DNA from: Rhodobiaceae bacterium
GTDB taxonomy: Bacteria > Pseudomonadota > Alphaproteobacteria > Rhizobiales > Tepidamorphaceae
DNA: 64,000 nt
NCBI GenBank assembly: GCA_020637985.1
Contig: JACKJK010000008.1
Span: 1 to 64,000, forward strand
Direction: 5' to 3'
Part shown: positions 24,893-32,925 of the stretch, piece by piece
How positions within the stretch are numbered: position 1 is the stretch's first letter
Layout of the letters: each line of letters begins with the position of its first letter
Notes under the pieces: generated by a model
Told to the model about the DNA's origin: nothing
Seen by the model: the letters and a program-made list of their open reading frames with translations, nothing else
Databases searched by the model: none
Translations under genes and position numbers: made by a program

Positions 24893-27099
24893 GACCGGCC
24901 CTCAGAAACGCCTGTCAGCGTGAGCGAGAAATCCGGGTTCTGTCGAAGTAGGATCTCGATCTCGGCCTGCAGGGGCAGCGCATCTATGTCGATGCCTTCG
25001 GCAACGGGAAAGTCCATCGTCATGCCAGGCATTCCGATATCGGCGAGCGGGCCGTGGGTGATGTTCGCCGTCCTTGCCTGCGCGTTGACGCTGTTGATCG
25101 TCCCGATGACTTTCATGGGCGGTTCGGCTGGCGTCGCGGCGGCGAGAACCATCTGTCCGTCGGGGGCAATGCCGATCGTCACCTGGACGGGGCCCGCAAC
25201 GAGGCTCTCCGCGCTCAGGTCTTTCGCCAGCGGGAAATCCATCGTCATGCCGGGCATTCCGATTTCCTTCAGCGGGCCGTGGGTGATGTTTGCCGTCCGG
25301 CTGGCTGCATCGACGGCATTGATGGTGCCGTCGGTTTGCATCAGGCGCATCGGCTCTGGTTCAGACTCGGGCTCAGGCTCAGCCGTGGGGCTGTCCATCT
25401 TCGTCTGCTCCCGATCCGCTTGCTCCATGCCGGCAGGGCGCACACCGGTGATTACGAAGGTGCCGCTATCGTCTTTCACCAGGTCGAAGCTGACCGGCTG
25501 ATCAAGCGGCACGGAGGCCGTTTCGACACCGCGCACGGGCATGTCCATTTCCATGGCGGGCCAGCCCAGTTCGGGGATCGGGTCATGGCTGAGGCTCAGC
25601 TTGCCGTCGCTGGTGATGGCCTTGACGATGCCGGTGCCGACCGCGTCGATGCCGTCGTCGGGGCGCAGTTCGTGCACCGCCAGCAAGCCATCGGCCCCGC
25701 GCACGGCGGAGAATTTGACCACCTTTCCGGTTTCCAACCTGTCGAAAGAAACATCGGCCGTCAGGGCAAAGCGCGTCGTCATCGCCGGCCAGTCGAGGCC
25801 CGCGATGGCATCGTGTGCGATCTCCGCGATGCGCCGCCCGCCATCGAGGCGCACGAGCGTCCCTTTGCCCGTCGCGGGTTCTTCCCGGGTGGGCGCCATG
25901 CGCAGCAGGCCTGCGTTGAGCGCGCTCTCGCTGTCGATGAGGAACTGAGCCGATGCGACAACCTCGTCGCCGGGGGCCAGGCCCTGGACGATTTCGGTTC
26001 GTCCGCCACCGCCGAAACTGTCGTTCAGGCCGGTGGTAACGAGCCTTGGCTTGAAGGTGCCATCCGCCTGCTTGAGGATGACGCGCTCCGCGCGGCCCGT
26101 GCGGATCACGCTCTCCATCGGCACCGTCAGCGCCTCGCGGGTGTTCTCCGGCACCAGCTTCACCTGCCCGTACATGTTCGGCCGCAGCACGCCTTCTGCG
26201 TTGTCGAAGCTGAGGCGGATCGGCAATGTGCGCGTGGTGCGGTCGAGTTCGGGGTAGATGTAGTCGATCGTGCCTTCGAAGACCCTGCCCGGCAGGTGTT
26301 CGAACTGGGCCGTGGCCGTCTTGCGCGACGACAGGCGGCCGATGTCGCGCTCGAACACATCGACCAGAAGCCAGACCTCAGACAGGTCGGAGATCGTCAT
26401 GGCGCGCACGTCGGGCTTGAGGAACATGCCGTCTGCCGCTTCCAGCGCGGTGACGACGCCGTCGCGGGGGGCGAAGACATTGAACCCGTCTGCTGCTGCG
26501 TCGAGGGTGGACATCCGGTCGATTTCGCGTTCCGGGACGCCGAAATTGCGCAGCTTCTTGCGGGTTATCTCGATTTCCAGGCTGTCGTTGCGGCGTATCG
26601 CGCGCAACAGCTCGGAACTCGCAACCGTCACCTCGGGGGCGTATATGGTGAAAAGCACATCGCCCTTCGCGACGCGGTCGCCGATCGCGCGTACGCCCAG
26701 ACGTTCGATCCAGCCTTCGACGCGGGTGTGGATGTGGCTTGTCAGGTGCTCGTTGTAGCGCACGAACCCGACGGTCTCGATGGAGCGTGCCACCTGTTCC
26801 ATGCGGGCAACGGCGGTGCGCACGCCGATGGCGTTGATCTCGGTGCCCGAGAGCTTGACTTCGGCAGGGTCGCCGCCGGCCTCCTCGCCCTCGTAGACGG
26901 GTATCAGGTCCATGCCCATTGGCGACTTCCCCGGTCCGTCACGGCGAAAATTCGGGTCCATGGGCGCGACCCAGTACAGGATGTTCGGGCCCGTGGACGC
27001 GCTTTCGGGCACGCCGAGCTGAAAACGTTCAAGGGCAATGCCGCCAAGGAAGGCTGCGGCGACGAGCAGGGTTGCCAGGGCAAGGTATCGGCCACGCAT
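24889..27099 (-). CDS. cusB: CusB adaptor with four CusF-like modules
   Basis: A 736-residue protein, far longer than a typical CusB of about 400. N-terminal membrane segment (5-23), a metal-binding lead (YWVAPMDPNFRRDGPGKSPMG, about 42-62), then the adaptor core (about 85-400). Four CusF-type copper sites follow: His429/Trp437/Met440 with Thr442 in place of the second Met; His505/Trp513/Met516/Met518; His607/Met615/Met618/Met620; His682/Met690/Met693/Met695. In the last two, Trp is replaced by Met. An acidic PEPESEPEP linker separates modules 2 and 3. Confidence 0.93.
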   Translation of the reverse strand: MRGRYLALATLLVAAAFLGGIALERFQLGVPESASTGPNILYWVAPMDPNFRRDGPGKSPMGMDLIPVYEGEEAGGDPAEVKLSGTEINAIGVRTAVARMEQVARSIETVGFVRYNEHLTSHIHTRVEGWIERLGVRAIGDRVAKGDVLFTIYAPEVTVASSELLRAIRRNDSLEIEITRKKLRNFGVPEREIDRMSTLDAAADGFNVFAPRDGVVTALEAADGMFLKPDVRAMTISDLSEVWLLVDVFERDIGRLSSRKTATAQFEHLPGRVFEGTIDYIYPELDRTTRTLPIRLSFDNAEGVLRPNMYGQVKLVPENTREALTVPMESVIRTGRAERVILKQADGTFKPRLVTTGLNDSFGGGGRTEIVQGLAPGDEVVASAQFLIDSESALNAGLLRMAPTREEPATGKGTLVRLDGGRRIAEIAHDAIAGLDWPAMTTRFALTADVSFDRLETGKVVKFSAVRGADGLLAVHELRPDDGIDAVGTGIVKAITSDGKLSLSHDPIPELGWPAMEMDMPVRGVETASVPLDQPVSFDLVKDDSGTFVITGVRPAGMEQADREQTKMDSPTAEPEPESEPEPMRLMQTDGTINAVDAASRTANITHGPLKEIGMPGMTMDFPLAKDLSAESLVAGPVQVTIGIAPDGQMVLAAATPAEPPMKVIGTINSVNAQARTANITHGPLADIGMPGMTMDFPVAEGIDIDALPLQAEIEILLRQNPDFSLTLTGVSEGRS

Positions 27100-27205
27100 T
27101 GCGCTCCATCCATCCGGATTTGCCAGCCTAAGCGTCCAGCCGGTGCGCTACCGGCCGGATCGGGGGCTGGTCGTCAATACAAGGGTGACGGGATCGGGAG
27201 GGAGG

Positions 27206-27637
27206 CTATCGCGGTGGGCGTTCCAGCCCGGGGGCTGCGAAGGCAAGGGCGCATTCGGCAAGTGCGGGGCCGTAGGACATGCTGCGCGCTACGCCGGTCA
27301 TTGTGTGGAATACCGGAACGATATCAGCTGCCTGGCACATGGCCGCACAGCACGACAGGTCAGCGTTGACCGGGTTGCCGTCCGGCGCATGGCACGGGCG
27401 CGGAGTACCGGCCTGCTCGGCTGTCGCGTCGTCATGGCCATGCGCGCTGGCTTCGTCTTGATGGTGGGCATGCGGGGTGGCGGCCGTCGCCATTGAGCCG
27501 GCGGCCACTGCGGCGTGGCCATGATGCGAACCGCCCGCCGAAACAGCGGCGGACGCCTGGAAAGCCGACATCGCGACCCACAGGGCAACCAGGCCGCACA
27601 TGGCAAAACGCTTCAGCATTCCCGCTAGAAAGCCCAT
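27206..27637 (-). CDS. His/Cys-containing exported protein
   Basis: A 143-residue protein with a signal peptide (MGFLAGMLKRFAMCGLVALW to about SAFQASA), then a His-rich stretch (GGSHHGHAAVA, PHAHHQDEASAHGHDD) and a CC/C cluster (LSCCAAMCQ). The composition suggests periplasmic metal binding. ATG 27637 has a GGA-rich leader; an in-frame start at 27697 is less likely. It is the probable first gene of the cus operon, 106 bases ahead of cusB. Not assigned to a named family. Confidence 0.7.
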   Translation of the reverse strand: MGFLAGMLKRFAMCGLVALWVAMSAFQASAAVSAGGSHHGHAAVAAGSMATAATPHAHHQDEASAHGHDDATAEQAGTPRPCHAPDGNPVNADLSCCAAMCQAADIVPVFHTMTGVARSMSYGPALAECALAFAAPGLERPPR

Positions 27638-27733
27638 TTGTTTTCCGCTGGCAAGATAGATCGCAGATTCGTGATGGTCTGGCGCTGATTGCCGCACGCG
27701 GGACCTCGCGGCAAGTCGTCGCCAGGCGAGCCC

Positions 27734-28642
27734 TCAGGGGTGTTTTATGAAAGTGCCGTTGTTGAGTTCACGGAAGGCTTGCCGCAGTTCGTCCTCGGTG
27801 TTCATCACGATGGGACCGTGCCATGCGACGGGCTCCTGGATCGGTCGGCCGGTCATTAGCAGGAACCGGATGCCTTCATCGCCTGCCTGGACTGTGATCT
27901 CGTCGCCTGCCCCGAAACGCACCATGGTGCGGTTGCCGGTCATGTCGCGGACGTTCAGTTCCGTTCCGCGGTATTCCTTCTCGACCTTGATCCCGACGGG
28001 ATCGCTGGCATCGCGGAACGTGCCGGAACCCGCGAACACATAGGCCAGCGCGTTGGCCCGCGTATCGACAGGCAGTACCTTGCGGCACCCGGCCGGCACG
28101 CTCACGTCGAGCAGCATCGGATCGGCCGCTATTCCGTCGACCGGCCCCGTCTTGCCCCAGAACGATCCGATGATGACCTTGACCAGCGTGCCGTCATCGT
28201 CGCCCTCGATCGGGATGTCGCTGCTCGCCACATCCTGATAGCGCGGGGCCGTCATCTTGAGGGATGCCGGCAGGTTGGCCCAGAGCTGGAACCCGTGCAT
28301 CTGGCCCTTGGCGTTGCCCGAGGGCATTTCCTGGTGCACGATTCCCGAACCTGCGGTCATCCACTGGACGCTGCCCGCGCCAAGCAGCCCCCGGTTGCCG
28401 AGCGAGTCGGCGTGCTCCACCTGGCCCTCAAGGACGTAGGTGATCGTTTCGATCCCGCGATGGGGGTGCCAGGGAAAGCCCTTCGAGTACAGCCGCGGCT
28501 CGTCGTTGCGGAAATCGTCCATCATCAGGAACGGATCGGTCAGCGACGGGTCGCTGAAACCGAACACGCGATGCAGATGGACGCCCGCGCCCTCCAATGC
28601 TGGTTGTGCCTTGCTGGTGGCCGCGACCGGTCTGAACGTCAT
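27734..28642 (-). CDS. Pirin family protein
   Basis: A 302-residue bicupin with the pirin metal site GFPWHPHRGIETITYVLEGQVEHAD (given in two parts: GFPWHPHRGIETI and the downstream His/Glu), GIVHQEMP as the second half, and the C-terminal cupin. Bacterial pirins bind Fe and act as quercetinase-like dioxygenases or regulators. ATG 28642 (MTFRPVAATSKAQP) is chosen over a longer frame. It has no obvious partner here. Confidence 0.9.
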   Translation of the reverse strand: MTFRPVAATSKAQPALEGAGVHLHRVFGFSDPSLTDPFLMMDDFRNDEPRLYSKGFPWHPHRGIETITYVLEGQVEHADSLGNRGLLGAGSVQWMTAGSGIVHQEMPSGNAKGQMHGFQLWANLPASLKMTAPRYQDVASSDIPIEGDDDGTLVKVIIGSFWGKTGPVDGIAADPMLLDVSVPAGCRKVLPVDTRANALAYVFAGSGTFRDASDPVGIKVEKEYRGTELNVRDMTGNRTMVRFGAGDEITVQAGDEGIRFLLMTGRPIQEPVAWHGPIVMNTEDELRQAFRELNNGTFIKHP

Positions 28643-28747
28643 GGCATGCTCCGTCTGTTCTTGCGCCAGCCCTTGGCTCTCGTCTTCTGCGGGCATCCGG
28701 GCTCGATGGAAGATAGGCATCCGTTCCCGGCGCGCCAGTGCCCGGGA

Positions 28748-28776
28748 TTGCCGGGCATCGCGCTGCGGCCCGGCAA
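28748..28776 (-). terminator. Possible terminator hairpin after dctM
   Basis: Perfect nine-base inverted repeat TTGCCGGGC/GCCCGGCAA with an 11-base loop, between the dctM stop and the pirin start. There is no T-run, so it may be a Rho-assisted or attenuating hairpin. Confidence 0.4.
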
Positions 28777-28813
28777 GGTCCGGCCGCGCTCCGCCGGCAG
28801 GCATACATGGACC

Positions 28814-30421
28814 TCACCTGAAAAGCAGGTCCGGCAGCCAGGTCGCCAGGGCAGGGAAGGCGAAGATGAGGACGAGCGCCAGGATCTGGATCGCGATGAA
28901 TGGAATGACGCCGCGGTAGATGTCCGCGGTGCGCACTTCGCGCGGGGCAACGCCGCGCAGGTAGAACAGCGCAAACCCGAACGGCGGCGTCAGGAACGAG
29001 GTCTGCAGGTTGATCGCGATGAGGATTGCGAACCAGACCGGGTCGATGTCGGATTGCAGGATCACCGGTGCAACGATCGGCATGACGATGAAGACGATCT
29101 CGATGAAGTCGAGGAAGAAGCCGAGGACGAAGACGAGGACCGAGACGGCGATCAGCGCGCCATGGGTGCCGCCGGGAATCTGCTCCATCACATGGGCGAC
29201 GATCGCGTCGCCGCCGAGCGAGCGGAAGACCAGGGACAGGAAGGTCGCCCCGATCAGGATCACGAAGGCGAGCGTCGAGACCCGCATGGTGCCGGCGAGA
29301 ACCGCGGAAAGCTCGCCGGCGCGCGCCAGCACGAGCAGGGACGCGACCATTCCGAGCGCCAGCATGAGCGACGCCGCCAGCGCGATGGCGATGAAGGCGC
29401 CGTTCCAGGCGGTGATGACATCGAGCGCCATGCGCAGGTCGGCGGATGCCCGGCAGACCGGCAGCAGAAACGCGCCGAGGATCGCCGCCGTGACGATGCG
29501 GCGCAAGCCAGGCATCGGCGGGAGGCCGCGCTCGCCATCGCCGCGCGACAGCCTGCGCGCGGCCAGCAGGAGCGCTCCCGCCGCGCCGACGCCAGCAGCC
29601 TCGGTAGGCGTGGCGATCCCCGCCAGGATCGAGCCGAGCACGGCAACGATCAGCGCGAGCGGAGGCACGAGCGCTTCGAGGATCTCGGCGCGCGAAGCGC
29701 CTGCGCCGCCCTCCTCGGTGGGCATGGCGGGACAATCCTGCGGGCGCAGGATCCCGATGATGAACTGGTAGACCATGTACAGGAACGCCAGGCCGAAGCC
29801 GGGGATGAGCGCCCCGGCGAAGAGATCGCCGACCGACACCGGATCGGGCGCGAAATTGCCGATCTCGCGCTGCGCTTCCATGTAGGCGCCGGAGAGCTGG
29901 TCGCCGAGGAACACCAGCACGATCGAGGGTGGAATGATCTGCCCCAGCGTGCCGGCCGCGCAGATCGAGCCGGCGGCAAGCGACGGCCTGTATCCCATCG
30001 CGAGCATCGTCGGCAGGCTGAGCAGACCCATGGCCACGACCGTGGCACCGACAATTCCCGTCGATGCCGCCAGCAGCGCGCCAACGAGCGTCACCGACAG
30101 GCCGAGGCCGGCCGGCAGCCCGCGAGAGACCCGCGCCAGGCTGACGAGCAGATCCTCCGCGACCCGGCTGCGCTCCATGATCACGCCCATCATGATGAAC
30201 AGCGGCACGGCAGTCAGCACCTCGTTGTACATCGCGGTGCCGTAGATGCGCGATGGGATCGCGGAAAGGAACGAGATATCGAACAGGCCGACGAGTGACG
30301 CGCCGAGCGAGACGATCAGGGCGGCGCCGGACAGCGCGAATGCGACCGGAATGCCGGTCAGCACCGCACCGAAGGCAACCGCGAACAGGAGTGCGCAGAA
30401 CAGCGCGGCGAGGCTATCCAT
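28814..30421 (-). CDS. dctM: TRAP transporter large permease DctM
   Basis: A 535-residue integral membrane protein with many hydrophobic helices. GIPVAFALSGAAL, PLFIMMGVIMERS and the APPSIVLVF-like GQIIPPSIVLVFLGD segment mark the TRAP DctM subunit. The length fits the longer subfamily (about 430 is the short form). It overlaps dctQ by eight bases. Substrate probably an organic acid, but the periplasmic binding protein that sets specificity is not next to it. Confidence 0.93.
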   Translation of the reverse strand: MDSLAALFCALLFAVAFGAVLTGIPVAFALSGAALIVSLGASLVGLFDISFLSAIPSRIYGTAMYNEVLTAVPLFIMMGVIMERSRVAEDLLVSLARVSRGLPAGLGLSVTLVGALLAASTGIVGATVVAMGLLSLPTMLAMGYRPSLAAGSICAAGTLGQIIPPSIVLVFLGDQLSGAYMEAQREIGNFAPDPVSVGDLFAGALIPGFGLAFLYMVYQFIIGILRPQDCPAMPTEEGGAGASRAEILEALVPPLALIVAVLGSILAGIATPTEAAGVGAAGALLLAARRLSRGDGERGLPPMPGLRRIVTAAILGAFLLPVCRASADLRMALDVITAWNGAFIAIALAASLMLALGMVASLLVLARAGELSAVLAGTMRVSTLAFVILIGATFLSLVFRSLGGDAIVAHVMEQIPGGTHGALIAVSVLVFVLGFFLDFIEIVFIVMPIVAPVILQSDIDPVWFAILIAINLQTSFLTPPFGFALFYLRGVAPREVRTADIYRGVIPFIAIQILALVLIFAFPALATWLPDLLFR

Positions 30422-30935
30422 GGCCGTCCGCCCGCTTCCAGCCCTGCTCCAGGTCCCCGCTGAAAAGCCGTATCAGGATCGCGATGGCCTGCAGCGCGAC
30501 CGATACCGCGAAGACCAGCAGCATCGTCTTGAGCAGGAACACCGCCGGCAGGCCGCCGGATTGCCGCGACCCTTCCAGCGTCGCCCAGGACCGCGCGACA
30601 TAGGGCAGGCCGAGCCAGAAGATCACCCCGGCGACGGGCATGACGAAGACCGTCAGCCCGACAAGGTCGACGATGTGCCGCGCCCTCTGAGACATCGTCG
30701 AGTAGAAGACGTCGACGCGGACATGGCCGTTTTCCCGCAGCACCAATCCGGCTCCCAGCAGGAACGTGGTCGCGTGCGCGTAGATCACGCTCTCCTGCAC
30801 GGCGATGATGCCGTAGCCGAAGGCATAGCGCGTCACGACCGAGAAGACCTGCGCCAGCAGCATGACGAGCGCGCACCCGCCGGCGAGCGTGCCGAGGGTC
30901 TGGTTGATCCGGTCGACCAGGGTCACGAACCGCAT
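30414..30935 (-). CDS. dctQ: TRAP transporter small permease DctQ
   Basis: A 173-residue four-helix membrane protein. TRYAFGYGIIAVQES and GHVRVDVFYSTMSQR are the DctQ hallmarks. ATG 30935 with GGAG eight bases upstream is chosen over an in-frame start at 30992. It is the first gene of the TRAP operon and diverges from the GntR regulator at 31279, which is its likely controller. Confidence 0.9.
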   Translation of the reverse strand: MRFVTLVDRINQTLGTLAGGCALVMLLAQVFSVVTRYAFGYGIIAVQESVIYAHATTFLLGAGLVLRENGHVRVDVFYSTMSQRARHIVDLVGLTVFVMPVAGVIFWLGLPYVARSWATLEGSRQSGGLPAVFLLKTMLLVFAVSVALQAIAILIRLFSGDLEQGWKRADGHG

Positions 30936-31278
30936 GAGGGTCTCCAGCCCGATTGACCGCGGCGGCACAGGCCGCTGCGGGAAACTCCGCAAGTCTACGG
31001 TCTCGAGCCGTTCCGGCGAGAGAGCGCGCGCGAAGGTATGCCTGCCCGGGCTGTTCCGTCCAGTTCGCGGCTTCGCCGCGATCGATCATGACCTTGTCCC
31101 GATGCGGCTGCAATTTCACCGCGCGCGTCTTCGGGCACAGCGCGCGCGGGAATGTCGCCATGCAGATTCCGCTGCGGGGGCTGATTGAAAGTCCATGCTG
31201 GACAACTGTGCCGATTGTATGTATGCAATATGTATACATTCATGCGGTCTCGTTGAGGAACCTAAGGAGAGGACCGAA
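30936..31278. other. Divergent regulatory interval, TRAP and gntR
   Basis: 343 bases between dctQ and gntR. The gntR-proximal end carries a GntR-like operator (31215-31239). No supported gene; small frames here lack ribosome-binding sites. Confidence 0.6.
31215..31239. promoter_or_regulatory. Candidate GntR operator
   Basis: ATGTATACAT at 31230-31239 is a perfect ten-base palindrome and is preceded by the imperfect TTGTATGTATGCAA at 31215-31228. FCD-type GntR proteins bind such TGTATAC-like sites. Its position upstream of the SD at 31264 fits autoregulation and control of the divergent TRAP genes. Confidence 0.65.
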
Positions 31279-31995
31279 TTGGCTGACAGCGGGAAAAGCC
31301 CGAAGGCGCGCTTCTACGGCGACTTGAGGATTTCGATCCTCACGCTCGACCTGCGCCCGGGGGCAGACCTGGACGAGGCGCGCCTGGCGGAGAAATACGG
31401 CCTGTCGCGCACCCCGTTGCGCGAGGTTCTGCGCGAACTGGCCGGCGAGGGCTACGTGGAACTGCGCGAGAACCGCGGCGCGCGGGTCTCCGACATGTCC
31501 TACACGACGCTGCGGGATTTCTTCCTTGCCGCGCCGATGATCTACGCGGCCATCCTGCAGCTCGCCGCCCGCAATCGCACCGAACGGCAGATCGGCGAGC
31601 TCAGGCTGGCGCAGCGGGAATTCGTGTCCGCGCTGCGCAAGGGGTCGGCGGTGGACCGCACGCTCGCCAACAACAGGTTCCACGAGATCACCGGCGAGAT
31701 GGCAGGCAACATCTACCTGCTGCCGTCCTTCAGGCGCCTGCTGATCGACCATGCGCGCATCGGCATGACCTTCTACCGGCCCGCCAACAACGAGATGGCG
31801 GAAAACCTCTCCCTGGCCAGCGACCAGCACGAGGAGATCATCGAGGCGATCGCGGCCGGCGACGATGCGCGCTCGGCCAGGCTGGCGGAGGAACACTGGA
31901 ACCTTTCGCGCGGGCAGATCGAGCTGTTCGTGACTCCCGCGGGCCTAGAAGCATCGCTCGGCAGCGCTGGTCGCCCCCAAGAGAAATCCGCGTGA
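31279..31995 (+). CDS. GntR-family (FCD-type) regulator
   Basis: A 238-residue repressor-type regulator. Winged helix near residues 10-75 (DEARLAEKYGLSRTPLREVLRELAGEG, seen as ARLAEKYGLSRTPLREVL), then an all-helical FCD-like effector domain containing the metal-binding His/Asp pattern (NNRFHEITGEMAGN, SDQHEEIIEAI). TTG 31279 is preferred over ATG 31195 because AAGGAG lies nine bases upstream and a palindromic operator would otherwise fall inside the gene. It heads the dapA-like/aldehyde dehydrogenase/oxidase operon. Confidence 0.88.
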   Translation: MADSGKSPKARFYGDLRISILTLDLRPGADLDEARLAEKYGLSRTPLREVLRELAGEGYVELRENRGARVSDMSYTTLRDFFLAAPMIYAAILQLAARNRTERQIGELRLAQREFVSALRKGSAVDRTLANNRFHEITGEMAGNIYLLPSFRRLLIDHARIGMTFYRPANNEMAENLSLASDQHEEIIEAIAAGDDARSARLAEEHWNLSRGQIELFVTPAGLEASLGSAGRPQEKSA

Positions 31996-32004
31996 GTTGA
32001 AAGC

Positions 32005-32922
32005 ATGACACCGATCTTTCGTTTCGAAGGCATCTACACGCCGCTGGTCACGCCGTTCGCGGCGGACGGGGCGATCGACCACGATGGGCTTGCCGACATC
32101 ATCGAATTCCTGATCGAGAAGGGTGTGCACGGCCTGGTGTCCGGCGGCTCCACCGGCGAGAACTATGCCCAGAGCCTCGCCGAGCGGCTCGATCTGGCGC
32201 GGTTCAGCAAGGAACGCATCAAGGGCCGCGCGCAGTTCATCGTCGGCACCGGCGCCATGCTGACCGACGACAGCATCGCGCTGGCAACGGCTGCGCGGGA
32301 AATGGGCGCCGACGCCATCCTGCTGGCGAGCCCGCCTTACGCGGTGCCCACCGAACGCGAGAACGCGCTCAACGCGCTGGCGATCGACAAGGCGGCGAAC
32401 CTGCCGGTCATGCTCTACAACTATCCCGGCCGTACCGGCACGATGATGGGCGACGAGTTCCTCGACCGCGTCGGTCGCTCGCGCAATTTCTGCGGCATCA
32501 AGGAAAGCTCCGGCGACATCAACCGCGTCCACGTGCTGGCGCGCGACTACCCGCATATCCAGCTCGGCTGCGGCATGGACGACCAGGCGCTCGAATTCTT
32601 CGCCTGGGGTGCGCCGTTCTGGGTTTGCGGCGGATCGAATTTCCTGCCCGAGGAACACATCGCGCTGTATCGCGCCTGCGTGCTGGAAAACGATTTCCGC
32701 AAGGGCCGGCGCATCATGTCGGCGATGATGCCGCTGATGCGCGTGCTCGAGCAGGGCGGCAAGTTCGTCCAGACCATCAAGCATGGCGTCACCCTTGCTG
32801 GCATCGACACCGGAGCGATCCGCCGGCCGCTGAAGGGGCTGAACAAGGACGACAAGCGCGAACTCGAACAGGTGGTTCGGGTGCTGAAGACAACGATTGC
32901 CGCAATCGTGGCGGAGGGCTGA
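32005..32922 (+). CDS. DapA-family lyase/dehydratase
   Basis: A 305-residue class I aldolase-fold protein. It shows GSTGENYAQS near residue 50 (usual GTTGE), the catalytic Tyr in YNYPGRTG and the Schiff-base Lys in GIKESSGD. Members include dihydrodipicolinate synthase, N-acetylneuraminate lyase, keto-sugar-acid dehydratases and hydroxyproline-pathway deaminase. With an aldehyde dehydrogenase and a FAD oxidase downstream, a 2-keto acid product that is next oxidised as a semialdehyde is plausible. The specific reaction is not readable from sequence. Confidence 0.88.
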   Translation: MTPIFRFEGIYTPLVTPFAADGAIDHDGLADIIEFLIEKGVHGLVSGGSTGENYAQSLAERLDLARFSKERIKGRAQFIVGTGAMLTDDSIALATAAREMGADAILLASPPYAVPTERENALNALAIDKAANLPVMLYNYPGRTGTMMGDEFLDRVGRSRNFCGIKESSGDINRVHVLARDYPHIQLGCGMDDQALEFFAWGAPFWVCGGSNFLPEEHIALYRACVLENDFRKGRRIMSAMMPLMRVLEQGGKFVQTIKHGVTLAGIDTGAIRRPLKGLNKDDKRELEQVVRVLKTTIAAIVAEG

Positions 32923-32925
32923 GCA

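Noticed and set aside
25054..27369. Open frame of about 771 codons opposite cusB
   Set aside because: Shadow frame; the minus-strand protein has all adaptor and CusF motifs.
27638..27733. Possible copper-responsive promoter ahead of the His-rich gene
   Set aside because: No CCTTCC/GGAAGG dyad or other metal-promoter pattern found there.
28295..30298. Open frame of about 667 codons opposite dctM and pirin
   Set aside because: It spans two real genes and their gap, with low-complexity D/E/R/Q composition.
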